A DNA stretch of 41,128 nucleotides from Ideonella sp. B508-1 (GTDB taxonomy: Bacteria; Pseudomonadota; Gammaproteobacteria; Burkholderiales; Burkholderiaceae_C), in the NCBI RefSeq assembly GCF_000333615.1, contig NZ_BADL01000084.1, positions 1 through 41,128 on the forward strand, given 5' to 3'. The notes below the pieces were generated by a model. That model saw only the letters and a program-made list of their open reading frames with translations, was not told the DNA's origin and did no database searches. Shown one piece after another: positions 1 through 7,084 of the stretch. The position numbers and the translations under genes were made by a program. Within the stretch, counting starts at the first letter, position 1; each line of letters begins with the position of its first letter.

Positions 1-1437
1 GCGTCCAGCGCGCATCGTCCACAGGCCCAGCGAACGGCCCAGCTCGCCCTTTCGCGCGTCGGCATTGTCTTCCCGCAGCTGCAGACGGAACTCCGCCCGG
101 CTGGTGAACATGCGGTAGGGCTCGCTCACGCCCTTGGTGATCAGGTCGTCCACCAGCACGCCCAGGTAGGCCTGGTCGCGTGCCAGCACCAGGGCCTCGC
201 GCCCCAGCGCCTGCAGGGCGGCATTGGCCCCGGCGTAGAGCCCCTGCGCCGCTGCCTCCTCGTAGCCGGTGGTGCCGTTGATCTGGCCGGCAAAGAACAG
301 GCCCTGGATCTGCCGGGTCTCGAAGGTGGACTTGAGCTCGCGCGGATCGAAGTAGTCGTACTCGATGGCGTAGCCCGGCCGCAGGATGTGGGCGTTCTCC
401 AGCCCGGGCATGGATTGCACCGCCGCCAGCTGGATGTCGAAAGGCAGGCTGGTGGAGATGCCGTTGGGGTAGAACTCGTTCGTGCTCAGGCCCTCGGGCT
501 CCAGGAAGATCTGGTGCGAGTCCTTGTCCGCGAAGCGGTTGATCTTGTCCTCGATGCTGGGGCAGTAGCGCGGGCCCACGCCCTCGATCTTGCCGGTGAA
601 CATCGGGCTGCGGTCGAAGCCGGAGCGGATGATGGCGTGGGTGCGTTCGTTGGTGTGGGTGATCCAGCAGGGCAGCTGGCGCGGGTGCATGGCCGCCTCA
701 CCCAGGAAGCTGAACACCGGTACCTCGGGCCCGGTTGGGGCCGATTCGCCCCATCGACCCACCCGCCCCACCCCGTCCCCGGGCTGTTCGGCGAGCTTGG
801 AGAAATCGATGCTGCGCCCGTCGATGCGCGGCGGCGTGCCCGTCTTGAGCCGGCCCTGGGGCAGCTTCAGCTCCTTCAGGCGGGCCGACAGACTGACCGC
901 CGGCGGATCCCCTGCCCGACCGCCGCTGTGGTTCTGCAGGCCCACATGGATGCGCCCGTCCAGGAAGGTGCCGGCCGTGAGCACCACGGCGCGGGCCCGG
1001 AAGCGGATGCCCACCTGGGTCACCGCCCCCACCACGCGATCGCCCTCCACCATCAAGTCGTCGACCGCCTGCTGGAACAGCCAGAGATTCGGCTGATTCT
1101 CCAGGCGACGGCGAATGGCGGCCTTGTAAAGAATGCGATCGGCCTGGGCCCGGGTGGCACGCACCGCCGGCCCCTTGCTGGAGTTGAGGATGCGGAACTG
1201 GATGCCACCCTCGTCGGTGGCCAGGGCCATGGCCCCGCCCAGCGCGTCCACTTCCTTGACCAGATGGCCCTTGCCGATGCCGCCGATCGAGGGGTTGCAG
1301 CTCATCTGCCCCAGCGTCTCGATGTTGTGGGTGAGCAGCAAGGTGGCGCAGCCCATGCGGGCCGCGGCCAGGGCGGCCTCGGTACCGGCATGGCCACCAC
1401 CCACCACGATGACGTCGAATTCCTTGGGATACAGCAC
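1..1437 (-). CDS. mnmG: MnmG (GidA), tRNA U34 carboxymethylaminomethyl synthesis flavoprotein, partial
   Basis: MnmG works with MnmE to install the cmnm5 group on uridine 34 of certain tRNAs, using FAD. The 479 visible residues begin [21 protein letters not shown], a Rossmann dinucleotide-binding motif. They continue with the family signatures [16 protein letters not shown] (about residues 45-60), GTFLDGRIH and LKTGTPPRI, and later [11 protein letters not shown] and [21 protein letters not shown]. The family is usually 630-660 residues, so roughly the last quarter lies left of the window. The start is taken as GTG at 1437 because AGGAG sits 7 bases upstream and no in-frame ATG fits the conserved N-terminus. 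A low-complexity Gly/Arg/Val stretch (about residue 230) is a small lineage insertion. In many bacteria rsmG, parA and parB follow mnmG, which would place them left of base 1. Confidence 0.97.
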   Translation of the reverse strand, partial: MLYPKEFDVIVVGGGHAGTEAALAAARMGCATLLLTHNIETLGQMSCNPSIGGIGKGHLVKEVDALGGAMALATDEGGIQFRILNSSKGPAVRATRAQADRILYKAAIRRRLENQPNLWLFQQAVDDLMVEGDRVVGAVTQVGIRFRARAVVLTAGTFLDGRIHVGLQNHSGGRAGDPPAVSLSARLKELKLPQGRLKTGTPPRIDGRSIDFSKLAEQPGDGVGRVGRWGESAPTGPEVPVFSFLGEAAMHPRQLPCWITHTNERTHAIIRSGFDRSPMFTGKIEGVGPRYCPSIEDKINRFADKDSHQIFLEPEGLSTNEFYPNGISTSLPFDIQLAAVQSMPGLENAHILRPGYAIEYDYFDPRELKSTFETRQIQGLFFAGQINGTTGYEEAAAQGLYAGANAALQALGREALVLARDQAYLGVLVDDLITKGVSEPYRMFTSRAEFRLQLREDNADARKGELGRSLGLWTMRAGR

Positions 1438-1535
1438 GAGCAGGCTCCTGCGAGGCGAACCCTCTATTTTAGGCTGCCCACCCTTTGGCGTCACCGACCC
1501 GGCCAAGACCCTGCCCACGGCGAAACCGCCGCCGC

Positions 1536-1551
1536 TGTTTCACGTGGAACA
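1536..1551. promoter_or_regulatory. parS-like centromere site (ParB binding)
   Basis: TGTTTCACGTGGAACA differs at one position from the widely conserved 16-bp parS consensus TGTTTCACGTGAAACA, and is palindromic except for one base pair. It lies in the divergent gap between mnmG and the ykgJ-like gene, close to where chromosomal parAB/parS loci are normally found. ParB loads and spreads from such sites to drive origin segregation. No second full match was seen elsewhere in the window. Confidence 0.85.
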
Positions 1552-1559
1552 ATCCCGCC

Positions 1560-1844
1560 ATGGACTGCCGCCCGCACTGTGCCGCCTGCTGCATCGCCCC
1601 GTCGATCTCCTCGCCCATTCCGGGCATGCCCCAGGGCAAGCCGGCGGGCGTGCGCTGCGTTCAGCTGGATGCGCAGGACCGTTGCCAGATCTTCGGTGAC
1701 CCGCGGCGGCCAGCGGTCTGCGGCTCGCTGCAGCCCTCGCCCGAGATGTGCGGCGACAGCCGTCAGCAGGCCATGATCTGGCTGGGTGGGCTGGAGGCCG
1801 CCACCAACCCGGCCCCCACCTCCCCCTCTTCGCCGACGGGCTGA
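1560..1844 (+). CDS. YkgJ-family cysteine cluster protein
   Basis: This 94-residue protein starts [24 protein letters not shown] and carries a C-x3-C-x2-CC cluster at residues 3-11, with further cysteines in [20 protein letters not shown] and EMCGD. That spacing is typical of the YkgJ/UPF0153 family, small proteins thought to bind a zinc ion or an iron-sulphur cluster; their reaction is not known. The ATG at 1560 is chosen because the conserved cysteine block begins there. Its leader contains the parS-like site, which ends 8 bases before the ATG, and only a weak ribosome site (GGAA) is visible. The 3' end overlaps the convergent DUF2061 gene by 82 bases. Confidence 0.82.
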   Translation: MDCRPHCAACCIAPSISSPIPGMPQGKPAGVRCVQLDAQDRCQIFGDPRRPAVCGSLQPSPEMCGDSRQQAMIWLGGLEAATNPAPTSPSSPTG

Positions 1845-2020
1845 GCCCGCGCATGCTCGCGCCGCTCCCACCAGCCTTCGAAGAAGTGGTGGGCCACCAT
1901 ATTGCACAGCGGTTCCACCACGGTCAGCACCCCGGCCGTGGCCACGCTGCCGGTGAAGGCGTAGCCCAGGCCGAAAGCGATGCCGACGTGCATGGCGCCG
2001 AAGCTGAGGGTTTTGGCCAT
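1763..2020 (-). CDS. DUF2061 family membrane protein
   Basis: The protein has 85 residues and begins [20 protein letters not shown]. Two hydrophobic segments (about residues 8-25 and 27-43) are followed by the [14 protein letters not shown] block, which matches the DUF2061 pattern of small bacterial membrane proteins of unknown role. The ATG at 2020 has GGAG 6 bases upstream, and the longer upstream reading frame looks noncoding. The last 28 codons run antisense to the end of the ykgJ-like gene and are poorly conserved in character. A Fur-like palindrome lies 28 bases upstream, so iron-responsive control is possible. Confidence 0.78.
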   Translation of the reverse strand: MAKTLSFGAMHVGIAFGLGYAFTGSVATAGVLTVVEPLCNMVAHHFFEGWWERREHARAQPVGEEGEVGAGLVAASSPPSQIMAC

Positions 2021-2048
2021 GGCGGACTCCGTGGGTGGGTGAAATCGT

Positions 2049-2063
2049 TGAGAACGGTTCTCA
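2049..2063. promoter_or_regulatory. Fur-box-like 7-1-7 palindrome
   Basis: TGAGAACGGTTCTCA is a perfect 7-1-7 inverted repeat with the architecture of the Fur box TGATAATNATTATCA, differing at two positions per arm. It is 28 bases upstream of the DUF2061 start and about 87 bases upstream of the Crp/Fnr regulator, so it could serve either gene. The assignment to Fur is by pattern only. Confidence 0.5.
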
Positions 2064-2150
2064 TTGTGCTGAGCCGTGGCCCGATCCGGGATGGAATCTC
2101 TGCATGGCGGCGATAGCTGCACGCCGCCCTGCCGCCGATACACTGCCGCC

Positions 2151-2834
2151 ATGCCCGTGCCGTCCCCAACGCCCCTGCCCCTGGCCGAACGGCTGTCCGC
2201 CCTCTACCCGGCCGTGGCCGCCCTGCCGGCCGCGCTGCGGGACAGCGTGCTGGCCGAAGACGCCACGGTGATGACCGTGCCGGCCCAGGCGCCGCTGTTC
2301 CAGGAAGGCACCCCCTGCCAAGGCTTTCCGCTGGTGCTCAGCGGCGAGGTGCGGGTGGCCCGCGGCGCGCAAAACGGTCGCTCGCTGGAGCTCTACCGCG
2401 TGGGCCCGGGCGAGCTGTGCGTGGCCTCCACCTCCTGCCTGTTCGGCCACAGCCTGATGGTGGCCCATGGCGCCACCACCGAGCCCACCGAGCTGGTGGT
2501 GCTCAGCCCGCGTGGCTTCGACCGCTGGGTGATCGACGCGGGCTTCCGCCAGTTCGTCTTCGGCATCTTCGCCGACCGCCTGGCCGACCTGATGGCCCTG
2601 GCCGAGGCGGTGGCCTTCCAGCGCCTGGATCAGCGTCTGGCCGGCACCCTGCTGGGCCACGGCGCGGTGGTGGCCAGCAGCCACCAGGCCCTGGCCGACG
2701 AGCTGGGCACCGTGCGCGAGATCGTCACCCGGCTGCTCAAGCGTTTCGAGCGGGCCGGCTGGCTGCGCCTGGGACGCGAGCGCATCGAGGTGCTGGACGC
2801 CGCCGCCCTGCGCCTGCTGGCCTCCGGCGGCTGA
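2151..2834 (+). CDS. Crp/Fnr-family transcriptional regulator
   Basis: The protein has 227 residues. The N-terminal half (about residues 25-140) is a cyclic-nucleotide-binding-type beta barrel (LFQEGTPCQGFPLVLSGEVRV...GRSLELYRVGPGELCV). A long dimerisation helix around residues 145-170 follows, then a Crp-type helix-turn-helix, SSHQALADELGTVREIVTRLLKRFERAGWLRL, near residues 182-213. The FNR-type N-terminal cysteine cluster is absent, but C79 and the CVASTSC pair (about C109 and C115) in the sensor domain could be redox-active. The start at 2151 is preferred over upstream starts because the family similarity begins there; no strong ribosome site is seen. A perfect Crp-type operator sits between this gene and the DUF2892 gene, making that gene the obvious target. 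Confidence 0.9.
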   Translation: MPVPSPTPLPLAERLSALYPAVAALPAALRDSVLAEDATVMTVPAQAPLFQEGTPCQGFPLVLSGEVRVARGAQNGRSLELYRVGPGELCVASTSCLFGHSLMVAHGATTEPTELVVLSPRGFDRWVIDAGFRQFVFGIFADRLADLMALAEAVAFQRLDQRLAGTLLGHGAVVASSHQALADELGTVREIVTRLLKRFERAGWLRLGRERIEVLDAAALRLLASGG

Positions 2835-2863
2835 GCGCGCCCTGGCCCCCGCGCGGTCGGCTG

Positions 2864-2879
2864 TGTGACCGCAGTCACA
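2864..2879. promoter_or_regulatory. Crp-type operator TGTGA-N6-TCACA
   Basis: TGTGACCGCAGTCACA matches the Crp half-site consensus on both arms with the standard 6-base spacer. It lies 29 bases after the stop of the Crp/Fnr regulator and 77 bases before the ATG of the DUF2892 gene, a suitable place for activation by the neighbouring regulator or by a global Crp homologue. Confidence 0.75.
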
Positions 2880-2956
2880 GACCGGGCCGGACGCCGGGCG
2901 CACAGTACGCCCATGCGCTCACCCAAGAGCGTGCCTTCCAAGACCAGGAGAGACTC

Positions 2957-3145
2957 ATGCAAGCCAATGTCGGCGGTTTCGACCGCATCGCCCGCATCCT
3001 CGTCGGCCTCGTGCTGATCGCCCTCACCCTGACCGGCACCATCGGTGTCTGGGGCTGGATCGGCGTGGTGCCGCTGGCCACCGGCGCCCTGCGCTTCTGC
3101 CCGCTCTACACGGTGCTGGGCATCAAGACCTGCCCGATGAAGTGA
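2957..3145 (+). CDS. DUF2892 (YgaP-like) inner-membrane protein
   Basis: This 62-residue protein, MQANVGGFDRIARILVGLVL..., has two predicted membrane helices (about residues 12-30 and 32-48) and ends LGIKTCPMK. The N-terminal NVGxxDRxxR and the late CPLYxxLGxxTC block are the hallmarks of DUF2892, the membrane part found alone or fused to rhodanese in YgaP. Family members are often next to sulphur or redox stress genes; the role of the stand-alone form is unknown. AGGAG lies 8 bases before the ATG. The gene lies just downstream of the Crp/Fnr regulator and its operator. Confidence 0.85.
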   Translation: MQANVGGFDRIARILVGLVLIALTLTGTIGVWGWIGVVPLATGALRFCPLYTVLGIKTCPMK

Positions 3146-3159
3146 GCTGAGCGGCGGCT

Positions 3160-5307
3160 TCAGCCGCCGACCGGCCGGTCCTCGACCAGGCGGCCATCCT
3201 TCAGCACCAGCACCCGTTGGGCGCTGGCGATGGTCTCGGGCCGGTGGGCCACGATGATGCGGGTCAGCTGCAGTTGCTGCACCGCCTGGTTCACCAGGCG
3301 CTCGCGATCCACGTCCAGCGCGCTGGTGGCCTCGTCCAGCAGCAGGATGCGCGGGCGCTTGTACAGCGCCCGTGCCAGCAGGATGCGCTGCTTCTGTCCG
3401 CCCGACAGGCTGGTGCCCATGTCGCCCACCAGGGTGGCATAGCCCATGGGCATGGCCAGGATCTCCTCGTGCACCGCGGCCTGCCGCGCGCAGGCCTCGA
3501 TCCACTCACGGTCCGGGTCGGGCGCGAAAAAGGCGATGTTGTCGGCGATGGAGCCGGCAAACAGCGGTTCGTCCTGCATCACCGTGCCGATCAGGTTGCG
3601 CCAGCGGGCCCGGCCCAGGCGGGCCAGCGGCAGGCCGTCGATGCAGATCTCGCCGCCCTGCGGGGCGTAGATGCCCAGCAGCAGCTTGAGCAGCGTGGTC
3701 TTGCCGCCGCCGGAGGGCCCGGTGATGGCCACCGACTCGCCCGGCGCCACGCTGAAGCTGATGTCCTGCAGCACATCGGCCTCCACATCCGCGTAGCGAA
3801 AGTGCAGGCCCCGCACCGTCAGCCGGCCCGCCAGCTCGGTGCCCGCGGGCAGCGGCGCGCCGGCATCCTCCTCGGGTGGCGTGCGCACGATGTCGGCCAG
3901 ACGCTCACCCTGCAGGCGCAGCAGCTGCAGCTCGCCGGCCTTGTCGATCAGCGCGCCGAACCGGGTGGCGAACTGCTCCTGGTAGGCCAGGAAGGCGAAC
4001 AGCATGCCAGTGCTGATCTGCTGGTCCATCACCGCCAGCGCGCCCAGCCAGACCACCGCCACCCGCTCCAGGCCGAAGATCAGCCGCTGCCCCACCGCCA
4101 GCACCAGCTCGTGCCGGCGGGCCACCAGGCTGGCGTTCATCGCGTCCACCACCAGGTTCAGGAAGCGCGACTGGCGCCGCCCCTGGGCATTGAACAGCTT
4201 GATCGCCCCCACCCCGCGCAGCGACTCGAGGAAGTGGCTGCTCTTGCGCGCCTCGTGCACCAGGGCCTCCTCCGAGGCCTCTTTCATCGGCCGGTACAGG
4301 GCCCAGCGCAGCACCGCGTACAAGACCACCGCCGCCACCGCCACGGCGGTCAGGGCCGGGCTGTAGGCCAGCATCAGCACCAGCGTCAGCAGCACCATCA
4401 ACCCGTCGATTACCGCCTCGGAGAACTGCATCGACAGCGCATCCTGGATTTGCTGCACCGCAGCAAATCGGGACCAGACATCGCCGGTGTGGCGGCGCTC
4501 GAACCATTCCAGCGGCAGCCGCAGCAGGTGGGCGAAGACCTGCCCCAGCCACTGCAGCTTGAGCGTGGAGGACAGGTGCAGCACCGCCCAGGAGCGGGCC
4601 GCGGCCGCCACCGACTGCAGCAGCACCAGACCGCCAAAGCCCACGCCCAGGGTCAGCAGCAGGTCGCGGTCGCCGGTGGGCAAGGCGCTGTCCACCACCC
4701 ACTGCAGAAAGAAGGGGCTGCCCAGCACCAGCAGCTCCAGCGCCAGCGCCAGCAGCAGCACCTGGCCCAGCGCCCGCTTCCAGCCCAGCACCCGGCCCAT
4801 CAGCTCGCGCAGACGCACCGGCTGGCGCTCGCGCCGGGGCACGAAGGCCGCAGTGGGCGTGAACTCCAAGGCCACCCCGCTGAAATGCGGCGACAGCTCG
4901 GCCAGGCTCATGCGGCGCACGCCGCGGGCCGGGTCGTGCACCGTGGCCACGCCGCGCTTCAGCCCGGTCAGCACGACGAAGTGGTTCAGGTCCCAGTGCA
5001 GCACCGCCGGCAGGCTCAGCTGGGCCAGTTGCTCCGGCTCGGCCCGCAGGGCGCGCGGCGCCAGGCCCAGGGCCGCGCCCATCTCGCAGACGTCGGCGGC
5101 CGTGGCCCCCTTCATCGAGATCTGAAAGCGGCTGCGCAAGGCCGGCAGGTCGGTGTCCAAGCCATGGGCGGCGGCCACCATGGCCAGGCAGGCCAGGCCG
5201 CATTCGGCAGCCTCGGTCTGCAACACCAGGGGCACGCGGCGGCGGCCCCAGCCGGTGCGCAGGCCGTGCAGGGCGTCGGGTCCGGCGGTGGCGGTCGGCT
5301 CGGTCAT
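3160..5307 (-). CDS. C39-peptidase-containing ABC exporter (PCAT) for double-glycine peptides
   Basis: This 715-residue protein combines three modules. Residues 22-150 are a C39 cysteine peptidase with oxyanion Q30, catalytic C36 (LQTEAAECGLACLAM), H109 and D125. Residues 165-450 form a six-helix ABC membrane domain. Residues 490-715 are the ATPase, with Walker A GPSGGGKTT at 530-538, signature LSGGQ at 634-638, Walker B ILLLDE at 654-659 and switch H688. Such proteins cut leader peptides after a Gly-Gly pair and export the core peptide with an HlyD-type adaptor. The gene starts 10 bases after the repaired HlyD frame, and a double-glycine precursor is encoded 1.5 kb upstream on the same strand, the probable substrate. 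All catalytic motifs are intact. Confidence 0.95.
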   Translation of the reverse strand: MTEPTATAGPDALHGLRTGWGRRRVPLVLQTEAAECGLACLAMVAAAHGLDTDLPALRSRFQISMKGATAADVCEMGAALGLAPRALRAEPEQLAQLSLPAVLHWDLNHFVVLTGLKRGVATVHDPARGVRRMSLAELSPHFSGVALEFTPTAAFVPRRERQPVRLRELMGRVLGWKRALGQVLLLALALELLVLGSPFFLQWVVDSALPTGDRDLLLTLGVGFGGLVLLQSVAAAARSWAVLHLSSTLKLQWLGQVFAHLLRLPLEWFERRHTGDVWSRFAAVQQIQDALSMQFSEAVIDGLMVLLTLVLMLAYSPALTAVAVAAVVLYAVLRWALYRPMKEASEEALVHEARKSSHFLESLRGVGAIKLFNAQGRRQSRFLNLVVDAMNASLVARRHELVLAVGQRLIFGLERVAVVWLGALAVMDQQISTGMLFAFLAYQEQFATRFGALIDKAGELQLLRLQGERLADIVRTPPEEDAGAPLPAGTELAGRLTVRGLHFRYADVEADVLQDISFSVAPGESVAITGPSGGGKTTLLKLLLGIYAPQGGEICIDGLPLARLGRARWRNLIGTVMQDEPLFAGSIADNIAFFAPDPDREWIEACARQAAVHEEILAMPMGYATLVGDMGTSLSGGQKQRILLARALYKRPRILLLDEATSALDVDRERLVNQAVQQLQLTRIIVAHRPETIASAQRVLVLKDGRLVEDRPVGG

Positions 5308-5317
5308 GCGGTCTCTC

Positions 5318-6581
5318 TCACCAGCGCTGGCGCCAGCCCAGCAGGGGCTCCAGCACCCATTCGATCAGACGGCGGCGCTCCAGCTGGATGTCGGCGTCCA
5401 GCTGCATACCCGGCTGCAGGGGCTGGGCCTGGCCGCCCGCGCGCATGGCCTGGGCCGAGAGCGTGACCACGATGCGGTAGAGCGGCTGCGAGGCCCCGCC
5501 CGACCGCGCCAGCGGCAGCGTCGCCAGTTCGGTGGCCTGGGCCGGCGCCTGCGCCACCTGGCTGACGGTGCCGGCCAGCCAGCCGTACTTTTGGTACGGA
5601 AAGGGCCTGCAGCCGCAGGCGCACCGGCTGCCCCGGCCGCACGAAGCCCAAGGCGCTGGACGGCGCGTACAGATGCGCCTGCAGCGGTGCCCCGGCCGGC
5701 CACAGGCTGGCCATGGCGAACTCGTCACTCACGGCCTGGCCCGCACCGGCGTAGATGGCGGTGACGGTGCCGGCCATCGGCGCGGTGACGGGCAGCACGC
5801 GGTCGGCGGCCGCCGGGTCGGCCCGGGTGGCGGTCTCACGGATCTCGTCGCGCTGGCGGGCCAGGCTCTGCAGCTGCTGGGCCGTCTGCGCCGGCAGCTC
5901 GCGCGCCTGGGCCTGCAGATCGGCCAGGTCACGCGCCAGCGAGGCCCGCTGCCGCAGCAAGGCGGCGCCGTCGGCGCGCAGGCCCATCACCTCTTCCTGC
6001 TTGGCCTGGACCTGGGCGGTGGAGACGAACTGCTGCCCCGCCAGGGATTCCAGCCGGGCCTGGGCCTGTTCGGCCAGGGCCAGACGCTGCTGGTGGAACT
6101 GGATCTGATGCGCCAGCTGCTGCAGCTCGCGCTGCAGCGCGTCGATGCGCTGGACCAGCGACTGCTGCTCGGCCTCGGCCACCCGGCGGGTTTGCCGCTC
6201 GGTGTCGGCCAGGCTCTGCAGCCGGGCATCGAAGGTCTGCTGCAGCTGCCCCTGCGGCGCGCCGGCCAGGCGGGGGTCGCCCACGGCCAGGGTCATCAGC
6301 AGCTGGCCTGCCGCCACCTGCTGCCCTTCCTGCACCGCCAGGCGCTGCACCCGCGCCACCTGGGGCGGCACGATGCGCACCAGCCCGCCCGCCGGGATGA
6401 GCGTGCCGCTGACCTGCACGCGCCGGCTGGCCTGTCCCCAGCTCAGGAACAGCCCCAGCGCCAGCACACAGGCCACCACCCCCGCGGTGATCCAGGCCAG
6501 GGGCAGTGGCCGCGACAGCTGCAGGGTGCCCAGCCACTCCCCCTGGCGATGGCGCAGGGCCTCGGCGCGGAACAGGCTCAT
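5318..6581 (-). pseudogene. HlyD-family secretion adaptor, interrupted by a one-base frameshift
   Basis: The gene encodes a periplasmic adaptor of about 420 residues if repaired. The N-terminus MSLFRAEALRHRQGEWLG is followed by one membrane helix (about residues 27-48), a lipoyl-like strand (VRIVPPQVARVQRLAVQEGQQV), a long coiled coil (about 110-230) and the beta-barrel domain. Near codon 325 the family sequence moves to another frame: after RLRLQA the expected FPYQKYGWLAGTV is one base out of register, and it continues to a normal end, QPGMQLDADIQLERRRLIEWVLEPL, stopping at 5318. Removing one G from the GGG at 5603-5605 restores the frame. Unrepaired, translation reads nonsense to a stop at 5304, overlapping the exporter start. 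ATG 6581 has GAGGG 4 bases upstream. It is either a true inactivating mutation or a base-calling error. Confidence 0.88.
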
Positions 6582-6658
6582 CCGGCCCTCACGTGGCATG
6601 GGACGGTGGTCTGGGTGTACTGCATGGCGGGCAGATGATAGGGCGTCGCCGACACCTC

Positions 6659-6696
6659 AAAAAGAGACGGCGGCCCGGTTTCCCGTGGCCGCCGTC
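6659..6696 (-). terminator. Rho-independent terminator after the peptide gene
   Basis: On the minus strand a perfect 10-bp stem (GACGGCGGCC with GGCCGCCGTC, 11-base loop) is followed by TCTTTTT. It lies between the precursor peptide stop (6804) and the HlyD start (6581). It would make a short abundant peptide transcript with limited read-through into the exporter genes. Confidence 0.75.
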
Positions 6697-6803
6697 GAGA
6701 GATCCCAACACGTCCTAAATCTGGACCTGTCTTCCCTGATGGTGCGTGAACAGAGAATCGCCCTCCCCAGGCCGATTCACGATGACAGCGTCTTGTCCTT
6801 GGA

Positions 6804-6965
6804 TTACCAGCCGCCGCGCGGCGAATCGGTGCCGCTGGTGGCGGCCCCACCCACCACGGCGCGCAGCTCGGTGGCGGACAGCTGCTGCAGCGGCTGCACC
6901 GCGGCAGTCTTGGCACGCAGCGCGCCCAGGGTGTTGGAAACGATGGACTTCAGGACTTGCTTCAT
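6804..6965 (-). CDS. Double-glycine leader precursor peptide (secreted peptide candidate)
   Basis: A 53-residue peptide. Residues 29-40, LSATELRAVVGG, match the double-glycine leader rule at every anchor (L-12, S-11, E-8, L-7, hydrophobic -4, G-2, G-1). Cleavage after G40 would release the 13-residue core AATSGTDSPRGGW. The leader N-terminus (MKQVLKSIVSNTLGALRAKT) is basic and amphipathic. The ATG at 6965 has GGAG 10 bases upstream. The core has no cysteine and no obvious lanthionine or thioether substrate pattern, and no modification enzyme lies nearby, so it is probably exported unmodified. It lies between a LuxR-type gene and the HlyD/C39-ABC exporter, all on one strand, behind a lux-box-like promoter. 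Signal and bacteriocin are both possible; the sequence does not decide. Confidence 0.82.
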   Translation of the reverse strand: MKQVLKSIVSNTLGALRAKTAAVQPLQQLSATELRAVVGGAATSGTDSPRGGW

Positions 6966-7003
6966 GGTGGCTTGACTCCGTTGATCGGTGCGCATCGAGC
7001 GCG

Positions 7004-7055
7004 TGAAGTCATTGAACCAAGTCCCCGCTTTTGGCGACACTGTCAACTCTTACAG
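7004..7055 (-). promoter_or_regulatory. lux-box-like promoter for the precursor peptide
   Basis: On the minus strand CTGTAAGAGTTGACAG (7040-7055) fits the CT-N12-AG rule of LuxR-family boxes, with CTGT and ACAG arms. A plausible -10, TTCAAT (7011-7016), would put the transcription start near 7004 and the box centre near -43, the usual place for LuxR-type activation in which the box replaces the -35. A TTGACA lies inside the box but has no good -10 at 17 bases. The box is 74 bases upstream of the peptide ATG. Confidence 0.6.
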
Positions 7056-7084
7056 GGCGTCACCCTCGGCAACACATCCCCTGC

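Noticed and set aside
3152..3169. CGGCGGCT-TC-AGCCGCCG hairpin at the end of the ABC exporter gene as a terminator
   Set aside because: It overlaps the stop codon and has no T-run on either strand, so it is not reported as a terminator.
6700..6775. A 21-codon open frame from a GTG between peptide and HlyD, considered as a second peptide
   Set aside because: No ribosome site and no double-glycine leader.
6965..7046. A longer precursor peptide starting at TTG 7046
   Set aside because: The extra 27 residues would overlap the lux-like box and promoter and lack a leader character; ATG 6965 with GGAG upstream is preferred.
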